Of a stretch of DNA of 64,000 bases, positions 26,116 to 33,584 are shown one piece after another. Numbering within the stretch: the stretch's first letter is position 1; every line of letters begins with the position of its first letter. The notes under the pieces were generated by a model. That model saw only the letters and a list, made by a program, of their open reading frames with translations, did no database searches and was not told where the DNA came from. Made by a program: the position numbers and the translations under genes. The stretch is from Lentibacillus persicus (GTDB lineage: Bacteria > Bacillota > Bacilli > Bacillales > Amphibacillaceae): the NCBI RefSeq assembly GCF_900112705.1, contig NZ_FOMR01000009.1:62001-126000 (forward strand). The letters run 5' to 3'.

Positions 26116-26919
26116 ATGGAGCAAGTACCTGCAGCATTAACAATAGCCGGAACCGACCCAAGCGGTGGCGCGGGGGTTCAGGCTGACCTTAAAACGTTTC
26201 AGGAATTAAAAACGTACGGCATGTCAGTTATTACATCTGTGGTTGCCCAGAATACAACTGGCGTTCAGGATCTCACGCATATGTCCGTTCCGATGATTAA
26301 GCAGCAATTGGATTCGGTTATTTCCGATATTCCCTTTCAGGCATTCAAAACAGGGATGCTGGCCAATATTGAGATTATGGATGCCGTTGCCGAGAAAATT
26401 TCCAAATTGGACATCCCTTTTATTATGGACCCGGTTATGGTAACCACAAGCGGGCATACGTTAATCGCCGAAGATTCCCGCACATTTCTGCGTGAGAGCC
26501 TCTTGCCGATGACAGCGTTGGTTACGCCGAATATACCGGAGGCAGAAGTGATTACCGGCCAAACATTAAAAACACCCGAAGACATGCAGGCAGCAGCTAA
26601 GCAAATTGTGCATGAATTCGGTGCAGGGGCCGCGCTTGTGAAAGGCGGTCATATGAAAGGTGAAGCAGTCGACTTTTTATACGATGGCAAGACGTTGCAT
26701 ACGTTCTCAACCGAGCGTATCGATACGACAAACACACACGGGACGGGATGTACCTATTCAGCAGCCATCACAGCTTATATGAGTCACGGTTACACGCTGC
26801 CGGATGCCGTCCGTATGGCAAAAGACTTTATCACCTCAGCTATCCGTTACTCATTTGACATCGGACAAGGGAGCGGTCCGACCAATCAATGGGCACATCG
26901 AATGAAAGGAGTGACGTAA
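26116..26919 (+). CDS. thiD: Hydroxymethylpyrimidine/phosphomethylpyrimidine kinase
   Basis: A 267-residue ribokinase-fold enzyme that phosphorylates HMP and HMP-P for thiamine synthesis. Marks are ALTIAGTDPSGGAGVQADLK near 8-27 (only family pattern GTDPSGGAG quoted as decisive), VVAQNTTGVQ, the MDPVMV segment, VTPNIPEAEVITG and the anion hole with catalytic Asp THGTGCTYSAAI. ATG 26116 follows TAAGGAGG. It ends one base before thiM, so the genes are coupled. Confidence 0.94.
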   Translation: MEQVPAALTIAGTDPSGGAGVQADLKTFQELKTYGMSVITSVVAQNTTGVQDLTHMSVPMIKQQLDSVISDIPFQAFKTGMLANIEIMDAVAEKISKLDIPFIMDPVMVTTSGHTLIAEDSRTFLRESLLPMTALVTPNIPEAEVITGQTLKTPEDMQAAAKQIVHEFGAGAALVKGGHMKGEAVDFLYDGKTLHTFSTERIDTTNTHGTGCTYSAAITAYMSHGYTLPDAVRMAKDFITSAIRYSFDIGQGSGPTNQWAHRMKGVT

Positions 26920-27690
26920 ATGAATCAATCAATTATTCAAGAAGCACGAAAAACGATGCCACTCATCCATCACCTGACCAATCAGGTTGTCATGAACTTC
27001 TCAGCCAATGGTCTGTTAGCTTTCGGTGCTGCCCCCGTTATGGCGAAAGCGGAAGAAGAAGCACGTGACATGGCTTCGAATGCCGATGGTGTTCTGCTTA
27101 ATATCGGAACACTCACATCTGATGAACTTTCAGCGATGATCCGCGCAGGCGTCGCAGCAAATGAAAAAGGGATTCCGGTTGTTATTGATCCTGTGGGTGT
27201 AGCAGCAACGCCATTCCGGACTGAAGCTGTTAAACAAATCCTCAATAACGTACGGCCTACTGCGATAAAAGGAAATGCCGGCGAACTTGCACGTCTTGTT
27301 GACATCCCCTGGGAAATGAAAGGTGTTGATTCACTCGGTGACGGTAACGCTGATGCAATTGCCGCCAAAGTGGCAGAAACGTATCAGACGTCTGCGATTG
27401 TCACAGGAAAAACAGATGCCATTTGTGTTGACGGTGATATTTTACACAATGATACCGGCCATCCGCTTTTAGGCAAAATTACCGGTGCCGGCTGTCTGCT
27501 TGGTTCGGTATTAACTGCGTGCCTGACAACAAACAACACTATCGGAGATCAGGCATCAACTGCGCTTGAATTTTACGGGCTGGCCGCTGAACATGCTGCC
27601 AATAAGGCAGATGTTAACGGTCCGGGCACATTTCTTCCCCATTTTATCGATGCATTATCACGTGAGCCAGCCGAACTGGAAAGGACTTAA
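26920..27690 (+). CDS. thiM: Hydroxyethylthiazole kinase
   Basis: A 256-residue ThiM that phosphorylates salvaged hydroxyethylthiazole. Diagnostic stretches are PLIHHLTNQVVMNF, GAAPVMAKAEEEARDM, VVIDPVGVAATPFR, KGNAGE and the phosphate-binding ITGAGCLLGSV with its catalytic Cys. ATG 26920 follows the thiD stop directly and has AAAGGAGTGACG ahead of it. With ThiW upstream, the operon takes up and activates the thiazole half of thiamine. Confidence 0.95.
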   Translation: MNQSIIQEARKTMPLIHHLTNQVVMNFSANGLLAFGAAPVMAKAEEEARDMASNADGVLLNIGTLTSDELSAMIRAGVAANEKGIPVVIDPVGVAATPFRTEAVKQILNNVRPTAIKGNAGELARLVDIPWEMKGVDSLGDGNADAIAAKVAETYQTSAIVTGKTDAICVDGDILHNDTGHPLLGKITGAGCLLGSVLTACLTTNNTIGDQASTALEFYGLAAEHAANKADVNGPGTFLPHFIDALSREPAELERT

Positions 27691-27693
27691 TGT

Positions 27694-28302
27694 ATGAATC
27701 TGAGAAAGTATTTTATCATGGGGAGTCAGAATTGTGACCGTAAGCCCGAGGATATCCTGGAAGAAGCAGCAAAAGCCGGAATTACAGCATTTCAATTTCG
27801 GGAAAAAGGGGAAGGTTCTTTAACCGGAAAGGAAAAATTGGCATTGGGACAGCGGCTGCGTGATATTTGCGCCCGTCATAACGTGCTGTTTTTTGTAAAT
27901 GATGATCTTGACCTAGTGGAGCCACTGGAAGCTGACGGGCTTCACATCGGGCAGGATGACATGCCGCTTGAAAAAGCACGGGAAATCTATCCTGATAAGA
28001 AAATCGGCTTATCGGTATCAAACCAGGCTGAGGTTGACAACAGTCCTGTCCATTTGGCTGATTACCTTGGAGCGGGATCGGTCTTTGCCACCTCATCCAA
28101 GGACGATGCCGAACAAGCGGTTGGACTTGAATGGATTAAAAGCTTGAGACAGCAGTATCCCGACATCCCGATTGTTGGTATCGGCGGGATTACTGAGAAA
28201 AATGCGGCTTCGGTTATCAAGGCTGGCGCTGATGGGGTTGCAGTTATTTCGGCCATAACAAAAACGGACAACATCGAAAGAGCTGTTAAAAGTCTGTCTT
28301 AG
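27694..28302 (+). CDS. thiE: Thiamine phosphate synthase
   Basis: A 202-residue TIM-barrel enzyme that joins HMP-PP and thiazole phosphate. The pattern FQFREKGEGSLTG, FFVNDDLDL, ADGLHIGQDDMP, GLSVSN, DYLGAGSVFATSSKDDA and VGIGGITEKNA covers the known pyrophosphate and thiazole sites. ATG 27694 lies three bases after thiM. Last gene of the TPP-controlled operon; thiC and thiG are absent here, so this operon looks built for salvage. Confidence 0.95.
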   Translation: MNLRKYFIMGSQNCDRKPEDILEEAAKAGITAFQFREKGEGSLTGKEKLALGQRLRDICARHNVLFFVNDDLDLVEPLEADGLHIGQDDMPLEKAREIYPDKKIGLSVSNQAEVDNSPVHLADYLGAGSVFATSSKDDAEQAVGLEWIKSLRQQYPDIPIVGIGGITEKNAASVIKAGADGVAVISAITKTDNIERAVKSLS

Positions 28303-28364
28303 GCATTCCTAATTTATTTTGCCTCGACAATTTGATTTTAGCAGGCGGTGATTTTGCAGAATTT

Positions 28365-28469
28365 GTGAACTTCGGGGTTTTGAGTGTGAACTTCGGGAAA
28401 AATTATATGAACTTCGGGACTTTGAGGGTGGACTTCGGGAAAATTACGATGGGCTTCGGGATTTCCGCT
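28365..28469. repeat. Five tandem 21-bp units, GTGAACTTCGGG type
   Basis: Units begin at 28365, 28386, 28407, 28428 and 28449, exactly 21 bp apart, with constant core GAACTTCGGG (one GGACTTCGGG and one GGGCTTCGGG) and a variable 9-base remainder. It lies between convergent thiE and the MerR gene. Confidence 0.85.
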
Positions 28470-28510
28470 AAAAAACCGCTTTTGTACGCTCCACCTAATC
28501 CAGCCCAATT

Positions 28511-28534
28511 AAACGGCCACCCAGGTGGCCGTTT
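28511..28534. terminator. Bidirectional terminator
   Basis: AAACGGCCAC pairs perfectly with GTGGCCGTTT around a CCAG loop, between the thiamine operon and the convergent MerR gene. The T tail on the plus strand is interrupted. Confidence 0.75.
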
Positions 28535-28548
28535 GACCATTTTTGAGA

Positions 28549-29286
28549 TTAAGCCTTATCCCGCTCTGCATACTCTGCCATAGCATCACGCATGAACACT
28601 GCCAGTCCATCACCGTACTTATCAATGTTTTTCGTAAAGCGCTCGTCATCGACATACAACTGCCCGAGCCCTTTAAAAGCCTCAAGTGAGTAATCACCAA
28701 TCTTGTTCAGGTAGTCGTACCAGACTTCAATGGCAGCTTGTGCGTCGTCCGAGTCAGGTGCTTGATCCCGTATGGCTGCAAGGCTTCGATAAATTCGATC
28801 AAATTCGTCGCTCATTTCTTTTTGTTCATCGTTTGACCTCTGTTGAATTTTAGCATTAGATTTATCAACGGCTTTATCACCCCACCGTTCACGCGCTTCC
28901 TGTTCATATGGATTATGACTGAGATCGAACCCTTCAAATTTTTCCTTATCATTCATTTCAATCTCTCCTTTCGTATGCCGGATCGTTTTATCAATTGTCG
29001 CAATCATATTGTCGAGACGGGAACGTTCTTCCTGCAACATGTTGCGCTGAACCCGCAATGCTTCTTCTCTGTTGAATGATGGATCATTGATAATCTCCTT
29101 TATCCTTTTCAAAGGGAAACCCAGCTGTTTAAAAAACAGAATCTGCTGTAACTTTTCCAAATCGGTTTTTGAATATAGCCGATAGCCTGATTGAGTCGTC
29201 TCGGGTTTTAACAGACCAATCTCATCGTAATGATGCAGCGTGCGTACGCTGATACCTGCTAATTCTGCCGCTTCTTTTACTTTCAT
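28549..29286 (-). CDS. MerR family regulator with TipAS-type drug-binding domain
   Basis: A 245-residue regulator. Residues 1-70 are a MerR winged helix (VKEAAELAGISVRTLHHYDEIGLLKP, partly quoted), followed by a coiled-coil dimer helix to about 115 and a C-terminal TipAS-like domain with NPYEQEARERWGD and IYRSLAAIRDQAPDSDD. TipAS domains bind thiopeptides and other hydrophobic compounds, so it probably senses a toxic molecule. The gene has a MerR-type promoter with a 19-bp spacer just upstream and likely activates itself. No adjacent efflux gene, so other targets are unknown. Confidence 0.9.
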   Translation of the reverse strand: MKVKEAAELAGISVRTLHHYDEIGLLKPETTQSGYRLYSKTDLEKLQQILFFKQLGFPLKRIKEIINDPSFNREEALRVQRNMLQEERSRLDNMIATIDKTIRHTKGEIEMNDKEKFEGFDLSHNPYEQEARERWGDKAVDKSNAKIQQRSNDEQKEMSDEFDRIYRSLAAIRDQAPDSDDAQAAIEVWYDYLNKIGDYSLEAFKGLGQLYVDDERFTKNIDKYGDGLAVFMRDAMAEYAERDKA

Positions 29287-29308
29287 TCGTCTACCCCCCT
29301 TAATTGTT

Positions 29309-29339
29309 ACTGTAAAGTATTACGTAACGTTAAAGTCAA
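29309..29339 (-). promoter_or_regulatory. MerR-type promoter with 19-bp spacer
   Basis: On the minus strand TTGACT (29334-29339) and TACAGT (29309-29314) are 19 bp apart, the stretched spacing that MerR activators correct. The spacer contains a partial dyad around AACGTTACGTAATAC. Confidence 0.75.
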
Positions 29340-29462
29340 TAGGATCGCAAAAATTTAACCCTAAAGATAGAAAAGGACAACATTATCCCTATCAAACGCC
29401 CATACAACTATAGACGAATAGCCATATGCTAAAGCGTAATATGATTAAGGAGGAAATAGCAT

Positions 29463-29888
29463 ATGAATCATAATCAGCCACCCTATGGCGATGCGAGAAT
29501 ATTTAACCTGCCGTGGTTTCAGGACGGCGGACCGGGGTCAGTCCCCCCATTTGGCGGGCCATTCGGACAGCCTGGTGGCGGACCGCCCTCAGGTTTTCCG
29601 GGAGGACAGCAGCAAGTAAGCGCACCTTCATCCCCGCCGCCTTCTTTCACACCACAACAGCCACAAACCCAGCAAGCACAAGGAGGCTTCGGCGTATTTG
29701 CAGTCGACCCAGGAGCAATCCAAGGATGCTTATTTCGATTTACCTATATTTGGCTAAGATGGGATTCGTTCTGGTTTTTTCCAATCTTTATCGGCAGACG
29801 CTCGATTGCAGGGTTCAGATGGCAGCGGAACAGATGGGTATACTACGGTGTCGACTTGGATAATATACAGTCCTTCCAATGCTATTAA
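29463..29888 (+). CDS. Pro/Gly/Gln-rich protein with aromatic C-terminal domain, unknown
   Basis: A 141-residue protein. Residues about 20-75 are low complexity (repeated GGP, PFGGPFGQPGGG, PPQ/QQ), and residues 85-141 are rich in Trp, Tyr and Phe, with CLFRFTYIWLRW and FFPIFIGRRSIAGFRW. The family is not recognised. Such a composition recalls spore-surface proteins, which would fit a spore former, but nothing near it proves this. ATG 29463 follows AAGGAGG at a normal distance. It is monocistronic and convergent with the phytoene-synthase-like gene. Confidence 0.78.
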   Translation: MNHNQPPYGDARIFNLPWFQDGGPGSVPPFGGPFGQPGGGPPSGFPGGQQQVSAPSSPPPSFTPQQPQTQQAQGGFGVFAVDPGAIQGCLFRFTYIWLRWDSFWFFPIFIGRRSIAGFRWQRNRWVYYGVDLDNIQSFQCY

Positions 29889-29944
29889 GGTGCTTGCTGC
29901 AAAGCTTACCGCCCCTTCCCCATCATTATCAAAACTAAGCAATA

Positions 29945-29981
29945 ACAAAAAAGCCACCATTCGAAGTATGAAAGGTGGCTT
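29945..29981 (-). terminator. Terminator of the phytoene-synthase-like gene
   Basis: On the minus strand AAGCCACC and GGTGGCTT form a perfect 8-bp stem followed by TTTTTTG. Confidence 0.8.
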
Positions 29982-29984
29982 CTA

Positions 29985-30806
29985 TCAGTCATTTTTTATA
30001 TCTTCAACAATCGTCTCAACTTCATTTCTGGAAATCTTTTCGCGGCCTTCTTTTAACGCCTTCAATGTGCGCTTAGCCAATGCAAGCGGGATCCGGCAAA
30101 ACAGCTTTATCGTCCGGGTATGAAGGTCTTCCATATACTTATCGGCCATTGCCAGATTTTTTTCAGTGTAGCCAAACAAATCTTCCTGTGTCCATCCATC
30201 CGGTACAAAACTGACACCGCGCTCTTTGTCTTCATCCTGGTTCCGCAAAACGTTAACAGCCTGAAGTCCGCGTCCATAACCAACCGCAAGTTCCCGGTCG
30301 GTCTCTGTACCGTCATACCATTCCCAGATATCAGAAAGCATAACCCCGACAAGACCGGCTACATAATAGGTATAATCATCCAGATCAGCTTCATCCCTGA
30401 TATACCATCCCTTTTCTGCCCAGTCAGCCATTCCGGATGCCATAATAGCCGTTGACTCTTTTACCTTATCAACAATGCCATCAGGACAAAGGCGAACCCA
30501 ATCACCAAGCCGTCGTGACACTTCGGGTAAAATCGCTTCATAAGGTCGCACTAATTCGTAATATGCTCGCTTATCAAATCTGGCCTGTTTCAATAAATCG
30601 CTTGTAGAGCGGAGCAAATGTTGTTTTGTTTCCGAATCCAACTTTTCATGGTCCTCTATTTCATCAACTGCCCGCATGCATAGATAGGCCGAGCCCACCG
30701 TCTGATCCAGCGGAGACTTCAGCAGTGTAATCGGTATGTAAAACGTGCGGCTTGTCTGTTTCAATATGTTATTTGCATCTCTTTGCAGCTTTTTCGCTTC
30801 ACTCAA
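29985..30806 (-). CDS. Squalene/phytoene synthase family prenyltransferase
   Basis: A 273-residue all-helical enzyme that joins two prenyl diphosphates head to head. The first Asp-rich motif is MRAVDEIEDH near 45-54 and the second is NVLRNQDEDKERGVSF, and SRTFYIPI lies at the N terminus. TTG 30806 is chosen because GGGAGG lies eight bases before it; an in-frame TTG at 30824 is inside the upstream region. It may make squalene, dehydrosqualene or phytoene. No desaturase lies nearby, so the product is open, though membrane-stabilising hopanoid or carotenoid synthesis is the family's usual role. Confidence 0.86.
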   Translation of the reverse strand: MSEAKKLQRDANNILKQTSRTFYIPITLLKSPLDQTVGSAYLCMRAVDEIEDHEKLDSETKQHLLRSTSDLLKQARFDKRAYYELVRPYEAILPEVSRRLGDWVRLCPDGIVDKVKESTAIMASGMADWAEKGWYIRDEADLDDYTYYVAGLVGVMLSDIWEWYDGTETDRELAVGYGRGLQAVNVLRNQDEDKERGVSFVPDGWTQEDLFGYTEKNLAMADKYMEDLHTRTIKLFCRIPLALAKRTLKALKEGREKISRNEVETIVEDIKND

Positions 30807-30887
30807 CGGTGACGCCTCCCTCAATCGTATTTATATTATAACAAAAATACACACGAAATAATATGACAACATTCGAACAAAAAGGAA

Positions 30888-31124
30888 GCTGGGACAAAAG
30901 GTTTAAAAGTAAAGGAAAAGACGAACGATTATTAGGAAAGGAAGCGGGATACACCGCTCCGGAAATATGCTTCGCTTTCCGCGGGCGGCTGGTGAGCCAA
31001 CTCGTGCCAAGGCACTTCCTTGTCTCACCTATGCCTCTCTTCCCGCAGGAGTCTCCGCATGTTTCCTCCGCTAACCTTAATTATCGTTCGTCTTTTATAT
31101 CTGATATATAAGTTATGTCCCAGC
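30888..31124. repeat. Type I repeat module within a 237-bp inverted-repeat element
   Basis: The outer ends GCTGGGACA (30888-30896) and TGTCCCAGC (31116-31124) are complementary, as are AAAGACGAACGAT (30917-30929) and ATCGTTCGTCTTT (about 31083-31095). The interior (30953-31073) is a type I module, with CCGCTCCGGAAATA at one end, CTTTCCGCGGGCGGCTGGTGAGCC and GTCTCACCTATGCCT in the middle (each quoted in part), closely matching the one at 47710. No gene covers it. It fills the gap between two minus-strand genes. Confidence 0.8.
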
Positions 31125-31129
31125 CTAAT

Positions 31130-32692
31130 CTACTTTTTATGATCAATTTTAATTGGTCTTCCTCTTCTCGGCCGCTCCCACATAAGTCCCTGTTCGAGCG
31201 CCATTTTCCTGGCAATCTGCGGTGCATTCCACAATGGTGGCAGCAGCAGTAACGAAACTGGAACAGCCGTTATGACAATCGAATTTTGGATAGCAGAAAT
31301 ACTGCCCTCTCCAATCGTCAAAATCACCATCGTTGTGCCGCCAAATATCAGCGCCCAAAAGACGCGCAGCCAACGTGCAGGATGGTCATTTCCTGTCAAG
31401 GTCACAGAGACGGTATACGACATCGTATCCGTGGTTGTTGCCACAAATACAATTGAAATCAAAAGAAAAGCCACTGCCATCACCGTACCAAAGGGCAGCT
31501 GATCCATAATCGCCATGACCGCTGCAGGCATCCCTGCTTCATTCAACGCACCTGAAATGGATCCAGGGTTTTCCATTTCATAGAACACGCCGGTTCCACC
31601 GATAACCGAAAACCAGAAATTCGTCACGAGCGGGGCGACAATCGACACGGCAATTATCAATTCACGGATTGTTCTGCCGCGCGAAATCCGGCTGATAAAT
31701 ATAATCAGCATCGGACCGTAGCCAATGAACCAGCCCCAGAAAAAGATGGTCCAGGCCCCAAGCCACGTATTATCACCACGGTAAAAATTCATTGCAAAGA
31801 AATTTTGTAAATACGTGCCGGTTCCGCCAACAAATGCATCAATGAGAAATAACGTCGGCCCAATCAGAAGTATAATACCGCCTAATACAAACGTCATGCC
31901 GACATTAACCCGGCTCAACAGCAGAATTCCGCGATCGACCCCCGTTGCAGCGGATATCGCAGCAATGACAGCCAGCACCACTACTACCAGAATACTGACA
32001 GTAACCGTATTCGGGATGTTAAACAAATGATTAAGGCCGTACGATATCTGCAGACCGAGAAAGCCTAACGGTCCGAGGGTTCCGGCCGCTGTTGCAATAA
32101 TGGAAAAGATATCAGCTGCGGACCCGAGTACACTTTTATGAAAGATTTTTTCCCCGAATATTGGGTACAGCAGTGCCCGCGGCCGCATTGGATAGCCTTT
32201 GCTGTAGTGCACATACATCATGACAATGACAGCAAGGGTCCCAAGAATTGCCCACGCCAGAAAGCCCCAATGCATAAACGACTGCGCAAAAGCAGCCCAA
32301 ATATTATCGAATTCACCACCGCCAAACAGCGGAGGTGATGTCATGTAGTGATACATCGGTTCAGAGGCAGCCCAGAAGACGCCGCCACTGGCCAGAAGTG
32401 TCACAAGTATCATCGCCACCCAGCGATAATAACTATACTTCGGTTTATCCATTTTTCCCAATCGTACTCTGCCATATCGTGAAAAAGCTAAATAAATACC
32501 AATTGCAAAATTACCAAACAGCAATACCTGCCAATAGGCTCCAAACAAATCCGCGGAGTAATCAAATAATCGCGTGATCCACTCACCAACTGCTTCACTG
32601 TTCAAAAACGATAATACGATAAACAAGATTAAAAAACCGCCACTGACGGCAAAAACGGTCCAGTCCGTTTTAAATTTTCCTTTTCCCTGCAA
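31130..32692 (-). CDS. BCCT family osmolyte transporter
   Basis: A 520-residue symporter with 12 membrane helices. The family signature lies in helix 8 and the loop after it: WTIFFWGWFIGYGPML and ISRISRGRTIREL. BCCT proteins import betaine, choline or carnitine with Na+ or H+, which fits osmoprotection in salt. A canonical Trp in the substrate site region GWFIGYGP appears replaced by Tyr relative to the usual GWxxWxP, so the substrate may differ from glycine betaine. TTG 32692 follows GGAGG; the promoter at 32843 serves it. Confidence 0.9.
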   Translation of the reverse strand: MQGKGKFKTDWTVFAVSGGFLILFIVLSFLNSEAVGEWITRLFDYSADLFGAYWQVLLFGNFAIGIYLAFSRYGRVRLGKMDKPKYSYYRWVAMILVTLLASGGVFWAASEPMYHYMTSPPLFGGGEFDNIWAAFAQSFMHWGFLAWAILGTLAVIVMMYVHYSKGYPMRPRALLYPIFGEKIFHKSVLGSAADIFSIIATAAGTLGPLGFLGLQISYGLNHLFNIPNTVTVSILVVVVLAVIAAISAATGVDRGILLLSRVNVGMTFVLGGIILLIGPTLFLIDAFVGGTGTYLQNFFAMNFYRGDNTWLGAWTIFFWGWFIGYGPMLIIFISRISRGRTIRELIIAVSIVAPLVTNFWFSVIGGTGVFYEMENPGSISGALNEAGMPAAVMAIMDQLPFGTVMAVAFLLISIVFVATTTDTMSYTVSVTLTGNDHPARWLRVFWALIFGGTTMVILTIGEGSISAIQNSIVITAVPVSLLLLPPLWNAPQIARKMALEQGLMWERPRRGRPIKIDHKK

Positions 32693-33035
32693 AATTTGCC
32701 TCCATTTTTTGGAGCAAGTGTCTTAGCTGTTATGATTGACCGTTGGGTGGAAAATGATTATCCTTTGCTCGAACCATTTATCTGCTCTATCTCTCTAAAA
32801 ACCACCAGCTTGCTCATGTTTTTATTTTAAACATAGTTTGTAATTATAGTTTCGTTGAAAGGAATCGTCAACAAAAAATGATTGCCCTGTTTTGCATATA
32901 TTCCCCGCTTTTAGCGACATTAATCCTCAACTGTCAGCATTACGATACTAAAACCTGTTTCGCCTCAACGCCCCAAGTGGTTTCACTGTCCGACTTCTGC
33001 TAAAATGACCGTAGATACAAAACGGAGGAATTCAA
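32693..33035. other. Divergent promoter region, no gene
   Basis: No coding sequence. It contains the SigA promoter of the transporter on the minus strand (32843-32871), with a leader of about 140 bases, and the upstream region of the DUF188 gene. No riboswitch pattern was recognised in the leader. Confidence 0.6.
32843..32871 (-). promoter_or_regulatory. SigA promoter of the BCCT transporter
   Basis: TTGACG (32866-32871 on the minus strand) and TATAAT (32843-32848) are 17 bp apart. It is a near-consensus promoter. Confidence 0.8.
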
Positions 33036-33482
33036 ATGAAAATTTACGTTGATGCCGATGCTTGTCCGGTTAAAAAAACGATTATATCCGTCGCACGGGA
33101 ACTCAATGTGCCGGTCGTGCTCGTGAAGAGCTTCTCCCATTTTTCACATGACGATGAACAGCCCGGCGTGGAGACAGTTTATGTTGATACAGGCGCTGAA
33201 GCTGCGGATTACCGGATCATGCAACTTGCTGACCCGGGGGATATCATCGTAACCCAGGATTACGGTCTTGCTTCACTCGGCCTTTCCAAAAGATGCATTG
33301 TGCTGCATCATAAAGGTTTTACATACACGAATCAGAATATCGACCATCTGCTGCAGACGCGTTACATGAATGCAATGGCGCGCAAAAGCGGGAAGCGGAC
33401 AAGAGGGCCGAAAGCGTTCAGCCATGAGGATGAAATGAAATTTCGCGATCTGTTCCGGAAAACACTTGAGGACGCACGCTAG
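33036..33482 (+). CDS. YaiI/YqxD family protein (DUF188, UPF0178)
   Basis: A 148-residue protein opening with [14 protein letters not shown], followed by [13 protein letters not shown] and [16 protein letters not shown], the conserved acidic positions of a PIN-like nuclease fold. The family is UPF0178. Enzymatic activity is not established. ATG 33036 has CGGAGG upstream. Divergent from the BCCT transporter and followed by a hairpin near the convergent spore hydrolase. Confidence 0.9.
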   Translation: MKIYVDADACPVKKTIISVARELNVPVVLVKSFSHFSHDDEQPGVETVYVDTGAEAADYRIMQLADPGDIIVTQDYGLASLGLSKRCIVLHHKGFTYTNQNIDHLLQTRYMNAMARKSGKRTRGPKAFSHEDEMKFRDLFRKTLEDAR

Positions 33483-33547
33483 TCTATTCCATACACAGAA
33501 GTTAATTGCAACTGCTTGCAGCTGAACAAACAACACAACCAGTAAAG

Positions 33548-33577
33548 CCCCTTGAAACGGTGAAACCGCTTCAAAGG
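33548..33577 (-). terminator. Hairpin after the LysM/GH18 gene
   Basis: CCCTTTGAAGCGGT and ACCGTTTCAAGGG pair with one mismatch on the minus strand just past the stop at 33585. The tail is only partly T-rich. Confidence 0.6.
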
Positions 33578-33584
33578 GAAGTGG

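Noticed and set aside
28332-28583. Open frame of 83 codons reading through the 21-bp array, giving a 7-residue periodic peptide with repeated NFG
   Set aside because: The periodicity is a simple result of a 21-bp repeat in frame. There is no ribosome site, the start would be TTG, and the frame continues into a terminator and the end of the MerR gene.
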